Part shown: in pieces, positions 1 through 11,230 of the stretch | Layout: each line of letters opens with the position of its first letter | Numbering within the stretch: position 1 is the stretch's first letter | Source of the DNA: Cryptomeria japonica | Taxonomy: Eukaryota > Streptophyta > Pinopsida > Cupressales > Cupressaceae | Reading direction: 5' to 3' | Length of the DNA stretch: 64,000 nucleotides | NCBI RefSeq assembly: GCF_030272615.1 | Contig: NC_081410.1 | Coordinates: 289,787,957 to 289,851,956 of the forward strand | The notes under the pieces: model-generated | The model's input: only the letters and a program-made list of their open reading frames with translations | The model's database searches: none | What the model was told of the DNA's origin: nothing | Program-made: the position numbers and the translations under genes

Positions 1-935
1 TTCCTTTGCTTCTGAACTTCAACACCTTTTTCAATAGTTTCAGCATTACCAAAGATCTTTTCTATCGGTTTCGGTGGAGCATCTAGGAGTATCTTGGAAT
101 AAGATTCCAAGATGTGTGAGTCCACTTTAATATAGCCCATCTCTGTTATCCAAATAGTTCTAGGTCTAACTGCCTCCATCCATACTTCATCTCTTTTAAT
201 CACAAATCATATCTGTTTGTCATATTTGTCAACAATGCTTAGGGGAATCCTTTCCCTTTGCCTCATTTTATCTTGAAATTCCTTGAAGTATTATTTTACC
301 TATTTTTCACCATCTGAACCTATGCTGGTAATTACCTCCTTAACCTGTTTTCCAACATAAATATCATAGGCAAAGTCCTTGTGTCCAATACCAGGAATCT
401 CCTTTGAGAAATATAGCATTAAGCATACAATCAAATTCCCAAACTTGAATGTTCCCTTCTTATCACCTTTAATTTTATCCAAATTTTCTAACATTTCATC
501 TTTTAGCCATTCATAGATTTCAATTTTTACATTATTCATAATAATCTCATAGGCACTATGAAAGCATAAACCTGAAATAAAACTCAGCCTATTTGTATGA
601 ACAATGTTGTATCCAATAACCATACTTGCATATTTAACATTGTTATTGGTTATATCGCTAACCCTAAGTGATTTGTTATCTGATGTTGCACCGGTTAAGT
701 TCATAACCTCTTTGTTTCAAATTTTCTTTTTCTTCTCAGGCCTAGTGCCGGTAGAAGGTAAACCAGTAACAACCTTAATTGCTTCCTTAGTGATTTTGGA
801 AACTGAGTCTAGCCACAAAAATTCACCATGAACTCTTCTAAGAACATAACAAACAATATCATCTAAAAATTCAGGCATGTGAAGGATGTCAATGAACCCC
901 AAATCTTCAAAAATCTTGTGTTCCGGTTTGACTAT
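1..935 (-). pseudogene. ORF2 of element A, downstream part
   Basis: Continuation of the unknown second ORF of element A after the copia-1 insertion. Two open stretches are seen (956-717 and 704-300), then a frame with further stops toward position 1. Conserved blocks shared with ORF2 of element C include a run around EFLWLD...KITKEAI..VTGLP, a segment ending KGTFKFGNLIVCLMLYF, and RPRTIWIT near 140-180. The aligned stretches look like a folded domain, not low-complexity sequence. I recognise no catalytic motif. In-frame stops near 299 and 705-716 make the copy non-functional. The function is unknown; similarity to plant mobile-domain proteins is possible but cannot be shown here. Confidence 0.7.
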
Positions 936-2439
936 TGTTGGCATTATAACAGACAATGGGAGATTGTTGGCATTTCAATAAGGATATTGAGAAGGTTGTT
1001 GATGATTATGGATATAATTGATTAAGGATGATTTACTGTCTTAATATTATTATTTTGTCATTGATGTCAAGATATTGATTTTCTAAATCAGTATGATGTT
1101 GCCATATCTGAAGAAGTATGATTTGATGAGTATAAAGATGTCGGTAAAAGACACAGAAAGAATATGACGGATAAGGGGATGAATAAGTTATTTAATGGGA
1201 AAATATTACCAAGTTAGACAATGATGAGATCATGATGTTTAGATTGTTTTGATATCATACATATGTTATTTATTGTAAGGTTAATACTATATTATGTTAC
1301 CGAGCAAAGAACCTAGTCAGTAAACCCTAAGGTTATCGCTATCGATTAATGAAGGCAGAATGTCTAGCGAGTGAAGTTTAGTATTTACCGAGTTGCAACT
1401 GAGTAATAATAGAATGCATTAAATGATTAAAATCATTATTTAATGAAGGAAGTTGATGAGCTGGCTATGATTAAATAATTGGTATGCCGTGAATGAAGTT
1501 TGTTAAATAATCTATGGCAAAGGAAAATCGGCATGAAGATCTACAGTGCAGATTGAACCACATACCCTAGCACAAGTTCCAAGAAATGTATGCAAGTTCC
1601 AAGGCGGGGTAAAATGTTTTTCAAATCGAAGAATACATTGAACTTGGTCAAAGTTTGAAGATCTAATGGCTATGATTGATCATGGGAAATGTGATCAAGG
1701 AGATTAAGTGGTTGGCGAATTGTTTATAAATATGGAAATGTTGATAAACAATGTATGCGGGCAAGTGTATGCACAGGGATGCTACATAGAAATTACCGAG
1801 CACATAAGCTTGAAGAATTGTTTTGAATAACAGAGTATAGAGCCCAGTAGATGGACAAGATTAGTTCTATGTTTAGATTGTATTGAGTAAATAATAATCT
1901 GCTTTAGAATTTTAGATGTGAAGTTGCAGATAGATTTTTATTACTGTTATTTTGTGAAGTGACAGAGAATCTCTTAACCAAGTGGACTTAATAGTCTTAT
2001 TTGTAAAACCCTCTATCAAGGTGACATTCTGATTGAGTGTTTGAAATCCTTTAACAAGGTCACTTCTAACAAGGTGAAGATCCTAACAGATATGAGGGAA
2101 ATCCCTTAACCGAGTCACATCTAGCAATGTGTTTATAATCTTTAACAGGATTTGCTTTTAACCGAGCATACTCTAGAAGAGTATATTTCTTAGTGGGTCC
2201 AAAATCCCACAGTGGTTTTTTCGTATTTGGGTTTCCACATTAAATCTGGTGTTATGAGGTTTATGATGTTTATATGCTTTTGAGTTTGCATGTTTAATAG
2301 TTTTGGTTATATCACTGAAGTATATGTTACCGAGGTTGAATCTGATGTTTTGATGGAAGCTTAAGTTTGTATGATTCACCCCCCCCTCTCATCTTATCAG
2401 CTTGGCATTTGTACTTAACATTAAGTATCAGAACTATCA
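936..2439 (+). repeat. 5' LTR of copia-1
   Basis: Starts TGTTGGCATTATAA and ends ...ACTATCA, two bases before the primer-binding site. A TATA-like TATAAATA is at 1725-1732. Near the 3' end are the cassettes shared with other copia LTRs here: GTGGTTTTTTCG...GGGTTTCCACATTAAATC (about 2211-2248) and GATTCACCCCCCCCTCTCA (about 2375-2393). The second copy is at 7095-8597. Confidence 0.95.
1725..1732 (+). promoter_or_regulatory. Candidate TATA box of copia-1 5' LTR
   Basis: TATAAATA lies about 790 bp into the LTR, where a U3 promoter would be expected. In the 3' LTR the corresponding sequence is degraded (TTAATAAATAGG). Position only; no transcript evidence. Confidence 0.4.
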
Positions 2440-2441
2440 AT

Positions 2442-2453
2442 TGGTATCAGAGC
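2442..2453 (+). promoter_or_regulatory. Primer-binding site of copia-1 (initiator-Met tRNA type)
   Basis: TGGTATCAGAGC lies two bases after the LTR end. It is the standard plant copia minus-strand priming site, complementary to the 3' end of initiator tRNA-Met. Confidence 0.9.
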
Positions 2454-2503
2454 TTTCGACTTTGGAAGAAAAGTTTAAAGGTACTTGAGGCAAAGATCCA
2501 AAG

Positions 2504-3560
2504 ATGTATAAGAGGGATGCACCGAAGCTGAACAAGTCAAGTTTCTCTACATGGTAGAAAAGGATGAAGTTGCACCTATTAGGAGTTGGAGAATATGCTG
2601 TATATTATCTAGAGAATGATTTCATCACACTGAGAACCTATCCATTGAAAATGGAAGAGATAAAGGAAAAGAAAGAACATATCCAAGCAATGATTGAAAT
2701 AACATCTGCATTAATTGACTCAGAGTTTAATGATCTAGAAGGCTACAATGATGTGAAGGCAATGTGGGACAAGCTCATAGTTGTATATGGTGGTGATGAA
2801 CATGTTCAAAGAGCAAAAGTGGATAGTCTAAGAGGGCAACTTAAATCTATGAGGATTAATGAAGGTGAGAACATAACTCAGTACAGTACAAGATGAAAGG
2901 AGATTGTCAATCAAATCAAAGGAGCAGGTGGAACCATTGAAGAAAAGGATATAACAAGTTGTTAAGAACCCTTCTACTAGCTTATGCAATCAGAGTCTCT
3001 GCAATCAATGAATTGAGGTCTATACCTAATATGCTAGTTTCTTTAGATACTACTATTGGTAAGCTACATGCATTTGAGTTAAGTAATTTTGATAATAGTG
3101 GGTCTTCAGTAAATAAAGTTGAATCTGCATTTAGATCTTTTCATCTTGATGAATCTAATAATTACAATGAAAGAAAGTATAAGTACTCTGAAGGAGATCA
3201 CAATGGAGCAAGTGAAATATTTTGTAAGAATATGGAGGAAGTACACAAACTGTATGAGGAAATCAGAAAGCAAGAAGAGTTTGAAGCACTATTAGCTAGA
3301 AGGTTACCGAGAGGCAAAGGTAAGTATAAAGGAAAACTACCTTTGAAATGTTTCAATTGTGATAAGATAGGACACATGGCTTCTAACTGTCCTGACAAAG
3401 ATTCTACTGGAAAGAGAGATTACCGAGATGATAGACAAAAACATAATCATTATAGAGGACATCGAGACTTCAGAAGAAGAGATAAAAAGACATGCTTAAT
3501 AGCTGATGAGGAATCCAATGATGATAAATCAGATGAAACTAATACAAAGGAAGTAGTTTA
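2504..3560 (+). pseudogene. gag: copia-1 gag (UBN2-type capsid region plus CCHC knuckle)
   Basis: The likely start is ATG 2504, about 50 bases after the primer-binding site. The frame is broken by TAG at 2555-2557 (after ..SFSTW), TGA at 2894-2896 and a frameshift near 2955, after which frame 1 runs on. The first part resembles the UBN2/DUF4219 capsid region of plant copia Gag (FNDLEGYNDVKAMWDKL). A single zinc knuckle CFNCDKIGHMASNC lies near 3349-3390. A basic, charged tail follows. The product would package element RNA. The reading frame continues into protease without a separating stop, as usual for copia Gag-Pol. Confidence 0.85.
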
Positions 3561-4850
3561 TGTGGCTATCAAAGATGGATCAAATGAAGAAAGGTATGAA
3601 GAAAAAGCCCTAATATCTCACATAAATACTAATGATTCTTGGATCATAGATAGTGGATGCTCACATCACATGATTGGTGATAAACACAAGTTTGTTATGT
3701 TAGAAGATTATGATGGAGGCTATGTAAGATTTAATAATGATGCACCATGTCCAGTAAAAGGTAAAGGATCTATAACACTTCCTTATAATGCAAGATGCAA
3801 AGATGTTTATTGGGTTGAAGGTTTGAAATACAATTTGTTGAGTGTAACACAACTAAACAATATAGGATATCGAATAGAATTTCAGAAAGGAATTATCAAA
3901 GTTCATGACAAGAATGGAAAGTTAGCTGCTACCGGGACACAAACAAAAGGTAACACATTTCACCTTGACTCAACTTGGAATAAATGTTTGTATGCAAAGA
4001 TAGATGATACCTGGTTATGGCATAAAAGGTTTTGTCATGTAAATATTGATAATCTAATCAAAATAAGCAAGAAGCACTGAGTAAGAGGTCTACTGAGTTT
4101 GGAAAAGCCTGAGAATGCTATGTGCCAAGGATGCCAGATTGGTAAGATGACAAGATCAAGCTTTACAAGTAAGTCATACACTTCTAAGGGAATTTTAGAT
4201 CTTGTGCACACTGATCTTTGTGGTCCTATGAAAGTTCAAAGTTATTATGGTGATAAATATTTCATATTATTTGTGGATGATTACTCAAGGATGATGTGAG
4301 TAATGTTGTTAAAAGAAAAATCAGAAGCTTTTCAAATGTTTAAATGGTACAAGGCAAGAGTTGAAAATGAAACAGGAAGACAACTGAAATGTCTTAGATC
4401 AGATAGAGGAGGAGAGTTCACATCTAATGAGTTCAACTTATTTTGCAATGATCATGGTATTAAAAGACAAGTCTCTGCACCAAGAACTCCACAGCAAAAT
4501 GGAATAGCTAAGAGAAGAAACAGATCTATTGTGGATTGTGCTAGAACCCTGATGATTGAAAAGAAAGTGCCACAAACATTTTGGAGAGAAGCAATAAGCA
4601 CAGTAGTTTATACCCTAAACTGAGTACAACTAAAGAAAGGAACTATGAAGACACCATATGAAATCTGGTATGACAAGAAACCCAATTTAAGTTATTTCAA
4701 AATCTTTGGAAGTAGATGCTATGTACACAAAGATGATAGAAATGACAAGTTTGATAAAAAAAAAGTGAACAAGGAAAATTTCTTGGTTATTCTTCTAGAA
4801 GAAAAGCATTTAAATGTCTGATCAAATCATCTAATAAAATAGTAGAAAGT
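3561..4850 (+). pseudogene. pol: copia-1 protease and integrase
   Basis: The aspartic protease active site D-S-G is intact at 3649-3657 (IIDSGCSHHM). The GAG-pre-integrase/HHCC zinc region follows (WHKRFCHVN near 4018, CQGCQ near 4122), then the integrase core with DLVHTDLCGP, FVDDYSR and RSDRGGEF. The third catalytic residue, a Glu in active copia integrases, is replaced by Lys at 4510-4512 (NGIAKRRN). In-frame TGA stops lie at 4078-4080, 4297-4299 (where Trp is expected) and 4621-4623. A frameshift occurs in the A-run near 4759-4766. The copy cannot make active integrase. Confidence 0.85.
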
Positions 4851-4856
4851 GCAAAT

Positions 4857-6635
4857 GTGAAAATTGATGAATTTGCAGAAAGAAATGATGAAGGAAATTC
4901 CAAGGAACCAGAAGATTATGATGAATTTGTCTATGTTCAACTGACAAGCCTTACCGAGAAAACTGCAGAAGGAAATGAAGAGAATATCCAGTTACAAGTG
5001 ATGAAGAAGATCATACAAAGCCTACCAAGCCTGTATTGGCCAAATATGTCAGAAGACATCATGCAACAAGTCAGATTATAGGAGATAAGGATGATCCAGT
5101 GATGACAAGGAACAAATTGAGAGAGAACACGTCTGATATCTGAATTTGAACCAAGAATAGTGAAAGAGGCATTTAACAGTGAAGATTGGATAAATGCTAA
5201 GAAAGAAGAGATTGATCAAATCAAGAAGAATGACACATGGACACTGGTCCCAAGACCGAAGGACAAAAATGTAATCGGTACAAAGTGGATTTTCAGAAAC
5301 AAGCTGAATGAAAAAGGACAGGTCATTCGAAATAAAGCAAGACTAGTTTGCAAAGGTTATGCCCAAGAAGAAGGAATTGATTATGGTGAAACTTTTGCAC
5401 CTGTGGCTAGACTAGAAGGAGTAAGAACATTGTTGGCATACATTGATTACAAAAATTTCAAGGTATATCAAATGGATGTCAAATCTGCATTTCTGAATGG
5501 TATAATAGAAGAAGAAGTTTTTATTGAACAACTTCAAGGATTTGTTGAAGACAAGAGTAAAAATCAGGTATGTAAATTGAACAAAGCATTATATGGTTTG
5601 AAACAAGCACCTAGAGCATGGTATGAAAGATTGCACTCTTATTTGATTAAGATTTGTTTTATAAGGACAAGTGAGAACAACAATATGTACATGAAGAATG
5701 ATGAAAATGGAATATTGATCTCAGCCATATTTGTTGATGATATTATATTTTGTGGAAATGACTCTTTATGCAAGAACTTCGGAAATAAACTGAGCGAAGA
5801 ATTTGAGATGTCATTAATTAGTGAGATAAAGTATTTTATAGGTTTACTGATACTACAAATGAAAAATAAGATTTTCATTACTCAATCCAAGTACATAAAG
5901 GAAATCTTGAAGAAATTTGGAATGGAGGATTCAAAACCAGTAAGTACTCCTATGACTACCAACTGTAAACTATCAAAGAATGATGAATTTGCATCTATTG
6001 ATGAGACACTTTACTGATCCATGATTGGAAATTTGCAATATGTTGTTCACAGCGGGCCAGACATAGCACATGCAGTAAGTATAGTTGCAAGATTCTCTAC
6101 AGATCCTAAGGAAACACACATGACAACAATCAAGAGAATTTTTAGATACTTGAAAGGCACTGAGGATTATAGCTTAGTATATCAGAAAGGAAATGACTTT
6201 GATTTAAAAGTTTATATTGATGCTGATTGGGCAGGCAACATTGATGACAGAAAAAGCACAAGTGGAGGAGCTTTCTTTTTAGGAGAAAGACTAGTAAGTT
6301 GTCTTAGCAAGAAACAAGGATGTGTGTCATAGTCAACAACAAAAGCTGAATACATTGTTGTAGCATTGAATTGAACCAACATAACATGGATCAAACAACT
6401 ATTGGATGGTATAAATGAGAAAGTTACCAAGCCAGTAACTATATTTTGTGACAATACTAGTACTATTAACATTTCAAAGAATCCTGTTATGCACTCTAAG
6501 ACGAAACACATCTCTATCAAATATTATTATCTTAGAGAAGAAGCTCAAGAGAAGAAAGTGGTGTTGGAGTATGTTATCACAAAGGAACAAATAGCAGATA
6601 TCTTCACCAAGCCACTACCGAGGGACACTTTTTAG
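4857..6635 (+). pseudogene. pol: copia-1 reverse transcriptase and RNase H
   Basis: After a frame-disturbed linker (4857-5159), RT reads in frame 3 from 5160: WIFRNKLNEKG, ARLVCKGYAQEEGIDY, the copia signature [28 protein letters not shown] and the FVDD active site at 5730-5741 (both aspartates kept). RNase H follows in the same frame: DADWAG..DDRKSTSGG, FCDNTSTINISKNP and the closing KEQIADIFTKPLPRDTF. In-frame stops are TGA 6015-6017, TAG 6330-6332 and a TGA near 6372. Several look like C-to-T or G-to-A changes of Arg, Gln or Trp codons. Confidence 0.9.
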
Positions 6636-7094
6636 TATCTCAAAAGTAAGTTAGGGGTCCTACCTCTATCTTCCATTCACTGACCGAGTTCAGTGAAAGA
6701 ATAAATTCAATGACTCTACAGAATATCTTTTAGGAGTTGATGTTGATTTACACACTTTAGGAGGTTTTCTAAAGGTGTGCAGGAAACAATACTAGAAACA
6801 TGAATTGAAGACAAAATGCTCTGACCGAGACTAAGTTGATACATCACAACAGGAAATCACTTCATACAGGAAGAAATTATGTTTTAGCTATTTATTTTTT
6901 GGCATTGTTGTCAAAGGGAGAGAAGATTGGAGAGGACTAAAGAAAAGAAAGACTAAGAAAAGAGGAGAAGTATAATGTATGGGGGAGAAGACTGATGATA
7001 GGGGGAGAGCATTTCCGCATTTCAGAATCTCACAACAATCCAAATCAATTAGGTCAAATCAATTGGTTTTGCCATCAATGCCAAAGGGGAAAAT
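6636..7094 (+). other. copia-1 3' untranslated region with polypurine tract
   Basis: Non-coding. Contains several purine-rich blocks (CAAAGGGAGAGAAG near 6915, GGGGGAGAAG near 6983, AGGGGGAGAGC near 7000). The last, CAAAGGGGAAAA, ends against the 3' LTR and should be the plus-strand primer. It is preceded by GCCATCAATGCC, also present at the same place in elements C and D. Confidence 0.7.
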
Positions 7095-8597
7095 TGTTGG
7101 CATTATAATAGACAATGGGAGATTGTTGGCATTTCAATAAGGATATTGAGAAGGTTGTTGATGATTATGGATATAACTGATTAAGGACAATTTATAGTCT
7201 TAATGTTATTATTTTGTCATTGATGTCAAGATATTGATTTTCTAAATCAGTATGATGTTGCCATATCTTAAGAAGTATGATTTGATGAGTATAAAGATTT
7301 TAGTAAAAGACAGAAAGAATATGATGGATAAGGGGATGAATAAGTTATTCAATGGGCAACTATTACTAAGTTAGACAATGATGAGATCATGATGTTTAGA
7401 TTGTTTTGATATCATGCATATGTTATTTATTGTAAGGTTAATACTATACTATGTTACCGAGCAAAGAACCTAGTCAGTAAACCCTAAGGTTATCGCTATC
7501 AGTTAATGAAGGCAGAATGTCTAGCGAGTGAAGTTTAGTATTTACCGAGTTGCAACCGAGTAATAACAGAATGCATTAAATTATTAAAAGCATTATTTAA
7601 TGAAGGAAGCTAATGAGCTGGCTATGATTAAATGATTGGTATGCTATGAATGAAGTTTGTTAAAGAATCTATGGCAAAGGAAAATCAACATGAAGATCTA
7701 CAGTGTAAATTGAACCACATACCCTAGCACAAGTTCCAAGAAATGTATGCAAGTTCCAAGGCAGGGTAAAATGTTTTTCAGATCGAAGAATACATTGAAC
7801 CTGGTCAAAGTTTGAAAATCTGATGGCTATATTTGATCATGGGAAATGTGATCAAGGAGATTAAGCGGTTGGTGAATTGTTAATAAATAGGGAACTGTTG
7901 ATAAACAATGTATGCGGGCAAGTGTATGCACAGGGATGTTACATAGTAATTACCGAGCACAAAAGCTTGAAGAACTGTTTTGAATAGTAGAGTATAGAGC
8001 CCAGCAGATGGACAAGATTAGTTCTATGTCTAGATTGTATTGAGTAAATAAGAATCTGCTTTAGCATTTTAGATGTGAAGTTCCAGATAGATTTTTATTA
8101 CTGTTATTTTGTGAAGTGATAGAAAATCTCTTAACCGAGTGGACTTAACAGTCTTATTTATAAAACCCTCTAATAAGGTGACATTCTGATTTAGTGTTTG
8201 AAATCCTTTAACAAGGTCACTTTTAACAAGGTGAAGATCCTAACAGATCTGAGGGAAATCCCTTAACCAAGTCACATCTAGCAATGTGTTTGTAATCTTT
8301 AATAGGATTTTCTTTTAACCGAGCATACTCTAGAAGAGTATATTTCTTAGTGGGTCCAAAATCCCATAGTGGTTTTTCCCTATTTGGGTTTCCATGTTAA
8401 ATCTGGTGTTATGAGGTTTATGATGTTTATATGCTTTTGAGTTTGCATGTTTAACAGTTTTGGTTATGTCACTGAAGTATATGTTACCGAGGTTGAATCT
8501 AATGTTTTGATGGAAGCTTAAGTTTGTATGATTCACCCCCCCCCTCTCAACTTATCAGCTTGGCATCTATGTTTAACATTAAGTATCAGAACTATCA
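7095..8597 (+). repeat. 3' LTR of copia-1
   Basis: Second copy of the LTR at 936-2439, with small scattered substitutions and indels. It ends ...ACTATCA at 8597, after which element A ORF2 resumes. Confidence 0.95.
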
Positions 8598-8854
8598 ATA
8601 CCTTTTTTGTTAGTGATAATATTCATGAACATGTTCTTTAAATCGTCGGACCCGAAATCTTCAATGTTATAGTGAATTTATGTCCTAGGGTCTTCAGCAA
8701 ATGTGACTCCCTTCAGAATTTTAAAAAATGCACCAATGAAGTCATCCAACTTCTCCATCTTAGGGATTATCTTGAAGATAGGTCTAGGATGCTTCATATT
8801 TTCCACAATAGTAGGGTTTGCAATGAATTTAGGAATGAAGGATGAAGAAGCCAT
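8598..8854 (-). pseudogene. ORF2 of element A, N-terminal part
   Basis: The start ATG is at 8854-8852 on the minus strand, beginning MASSSFIPKFIANPTIVE; element C ORF2 begins MASRSSSAPTFIANPTIVE, which supports this start. The frame has one stop before it runs into the copia-1 LTR. The 314-base gap between the gag stop (9169) and this ATG is non-coding, so ORF2 would be a separately translated product. Function unknown. Confidence 0.7.
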
Positions 8855-9168
8855 TTCATAAGATAAATACCTTTGATTGTCGAATGCAAGTGAAAACCTT
8901 GGATTCCCTAAAAAACCTTTGCTGCTTCACCTCTAGAATGTTGGTGCTCAACTTTTGTGCTCTTCAAATGCTTGAATGCTTGGTGAGTTGAAATGAGAAA
9001 TTTAAGTGCTTTATAACCAAAAAGTTAACTTACAACCGCAATAAATGCTTTGCTGGTGAAGTGAATACTCAACATATGTGCTAGTAAAGAAGAAATATGA
9101 CTTCTTACCATGAACTGTGGGTAAATGCATGATCTTCAATTAGTTGGCTTACCCCTAAGGATTATTCG

Positions 9169-10284
9169 TTAGTTAGATGAAGAATCTCCTGCCGGTGCAG
9201 GATTTCTCTGTTCTGTTAGTGGAGAGACAGATTCATCATTCCTCTGATCTCTCTTCAAGTCCCATTGTTTAGTGAATTCTTTCTTGATTTAATTCATCTT
9301 TTCTTTGCCTTTGTCATTAGATCCTTTGTTGTTCACTGGTGCAATCTTACTTCTGCAAAATCTTGCAATATGCCCAATCTTTATTGCATGCATAATAGGT
9401 TACATTGTTTCTTTGAATAGGTTTTCCATAACCTTGACCGGTTTGAGTTTTGCATTGATTAGATAGATGTCCAAATCTACCACAAACATAGAATTTCACA
9501 TTCATTCTATAATTGTCTAAGTTATGACCATTTTTATTGCATTTGGAATATTAACCGGTGGGTAAGTTTGTATTCTGATTATTCCTAAATGTACACTGAT
9601 TTTCTCTATGACCAAATTTGTTGCAATTAAAATATTTTCCATTGAATTTATAAGCATTAGGTTGCCTTACCGGTTTGCTATGATCATGATTGTTTGTAGT
9701 TCTAGAACTTTCTCCATGTTCAAATCCAAGTCTAGCTATTTCTCTTTCAGGTTTTTTACTTTTCAGCATATCATCAAGCTTGTCTGAACTCTTCTTGAAT
9801 TTGTCTTTGTATTCATTCGTAGTGACCAACTCACTTTCTAAAGTACTAACTTATCTCATAAGTTCCTCTTTGTCATGTTTCATGTGAATCAAACCTATTT
9901 TAAGCATAGCATTTTCATAACTAAGACTTAGAGATTCATCTAATCTTTCATTAAGTCTTCTATCCAAATCTTCTTCATTCCTCTTTCTATCTTCAATATC
10001 CTTACATAGTCTCATGGTTAAATCTTGCATCTCATCCTCATGTTATTGTTCTCTTGTCTCAGTTTCTCTGCAATATCTCTGAGAGTTTCCTTTTCTTCAC
10101 CATCTTGGTTTTGCAGTTGCACATGTAATTCTTTTCTCTTATTCTTTGCTATGACCAGGTTTTTTTGAAGTGCTTTGATGAATTCCCAAGCAGATCTGAG
10201 TTCATCTTCCTGTTTGATATTCTTCAATTTTTCTGCATCAAAATCTTCAAGAGCCCCTTCCAACTATTGTCTCAAACTTTCCAT
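9169..10284 (-). pseudogene. gag: Gag-like ORF of element A (coiled coil plus four zinc knuckles)
   Basis: Starts at ATG 10284 about 57 bases after the primer-binding site and ends at TAA 9171-9169 (about 372 codons). The N-terminal half is charged and heptad-like (EKLKNIKQEDELRSAWEFIKALQKN), as in a coiled coil. The C-terminal half holds four CCHC-type knuckles: FNCNKFGHRENQC (first Cys replaced by Tyr), CNKNGHNLDN.., VCGRFGHLSNQC and a decayed YACNKD... The tail is Pro/Ser-rich (PLTEQRNPAPAGDSSSN). Stops include TAG 10266-10264 near the start, with several frame breaks between 9551 and 10018. The same architecture and end are found in element C at 20349-21498. Presumed role is RNA packaging. 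Confidence 0.75.
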
Positions 10285-10340
10285 CGATACTAGTTTCAGA
10301 ATCTTCCTCAAGCTGTTAGGCTTTTGAAAATAGAGGATGA

Positions 10341-10353
10341 GGCTTTGATACCA
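10341..10353 (-). promoter_or_regulatory. Primer-binding site of element A
   Basis: On the minus strand TGGTATCAAAGCC, two bases after the 5' LTR end. It is initiator-Met type, one base off the copia-1 site. It fixes the element's orientation as minus. Confidence 0.8.
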
Positions 10354-10355
10354 AT

Positions 10356-11230
10356 TGTTAGATACTTGGATAGTTCCAAAGACATTGGGATGGGGGGTGA
10401 ATCAATGTCTAACTGATAGATGGAAGATTTAAACTTATTTGCAACTTTACAACCCAAATTAATATACAGGTAAGAAAATAATATAGTAAAGAGAAACAAA
10501 ATAATGAACATCAATGCACACCATAACATTGTTATTTTTGGTGAGGAAACTTGGTAAGGGAAAAATCTCAGTGGGATTTGTGACCCACAATATTTACTCA
10601 CTGGTCAATATGAATAAATATTACTATAGGGGCCTACACATGCAGGAAGGCCAACTGCCTAGAGCTCACTGCTCAACAAAAATGAAGTCCCACTGACTAC
10701 AATTGGATGGTTAAATCTAAGAACAATGCACTACTTCAAAATAGCATCCACAATGCTGGATTCAGTACTGGTTTAAGCATTGTCTGATAACTCTTCCAAA
10801 ACCTTGCTGGTGAATGATTCTGCTTACACAGAATAATCTGCACTCTGCTCTTCTCTCATTCACTCTCAAGATAAGCAAATCAAAATGCATATATAATTAT
10901 TCGCTCTCATATACTACTTACATACATACCTACATATATACTTTCTTACATTACAAATGACCTACAAGATCTCATACATATATGAGTCTTTACAATACAT
11001 CATGTCGGTCATACAAATATAATATTACATTACAATACATTGGCATAAACAATATTATTTCCAGGTCAGCTTGGATTGCCGGTATAATCTATTGCTGGTG
11101 TGAATAACCCTTATAGTGACTGTCGATGCCGATAGGTGAAGTCTATTGTTGGTAGGTGAAGTCCATTGCTGGTAGAACTTGTGAAACGTTGTTGAACCTT
11201 GTTACCAGTTTATTGCCATGAATGACAACA
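10356..11230 (-). repeat. 5' LTR of element A
   Basis: In minus orientation it runs TGTTGTCATTCATGG... to ...GTATCTAACA. It holds the shared LTR 3' cassettes: TTGATTCACCCCCCATCC and a GGGTCACAAATCCCACTGAG block near 10555-10590. Its sequence is related to the LTRs of element C. The right end is inferred from one copy only; the five bases after it are TCAAC. Confidence 0.7.

Larger units (their letters stand above)
936..8597 (+). mobile_element. copia-1: Ty1/copia LTR retrotransposon inserted in element A ORF2
   Basis: LTRs of 1504 and 1503 bp (936-2439, 7095-8597), both TGTTGG...ATCA, flank a gag-pol region in copia order (Gag, protease, integrase, RT, RNase H). The primer-binding site is at 2442 and the polypurine tract ends at 7094. 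The element splits ORF2 of element A. Unlike the other insertions in this window, the flanking pentamers (ACTAT left, ATACC right) do not match. pol carries several stops and frameshifts. By eye the LTRs are about 95% identical. Confidence 0.95.
1..11230 (-). mobile_element. Element A: two-ORF LTR retrotransposon lacking pol, split by copia-1
   Basis: Minus-strand LTR element running off the left window edge. Its 5' LTR (10356-11230) is followed on the minus strand by an initiator-Met-type primer-binding site, a Gag-like ORF (10284-9169) and a second ORF starting at 8854. That ORF is interrupted by copia-1 (936-8597) and resumes at 935-1. Both ORFs match those of element C. No protease, integrase, RT or RNase H signature is seen. 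The 3' LTR would lie left of position 1. The right boundary is set at the last ...GACAACA of the LTR because the other LTR copy is not visible, so it could shift by some tens of bases. Confidence 0.8.

Noticed and set aside
604-831. Plus-strand open frame in the element A ORF2 region
   Set aside because: Antisense to the ORF2 stretch shared with element C; hydrophobic mirror frame.
2173-2379. Minus-strand open frame in the copia-1 LTR, also at 8330-8536
   Set aside because: It is the same LTR sequence twice, opposite to the element's sense, with no domain; an open frame by chance.
2442-2453. tRNA-Met gene fragments at the TGGTATC sites
   Set aside because: Only the 3' complementary 11-14 bases are present, next to LTR ends; they are primer-binding sites.
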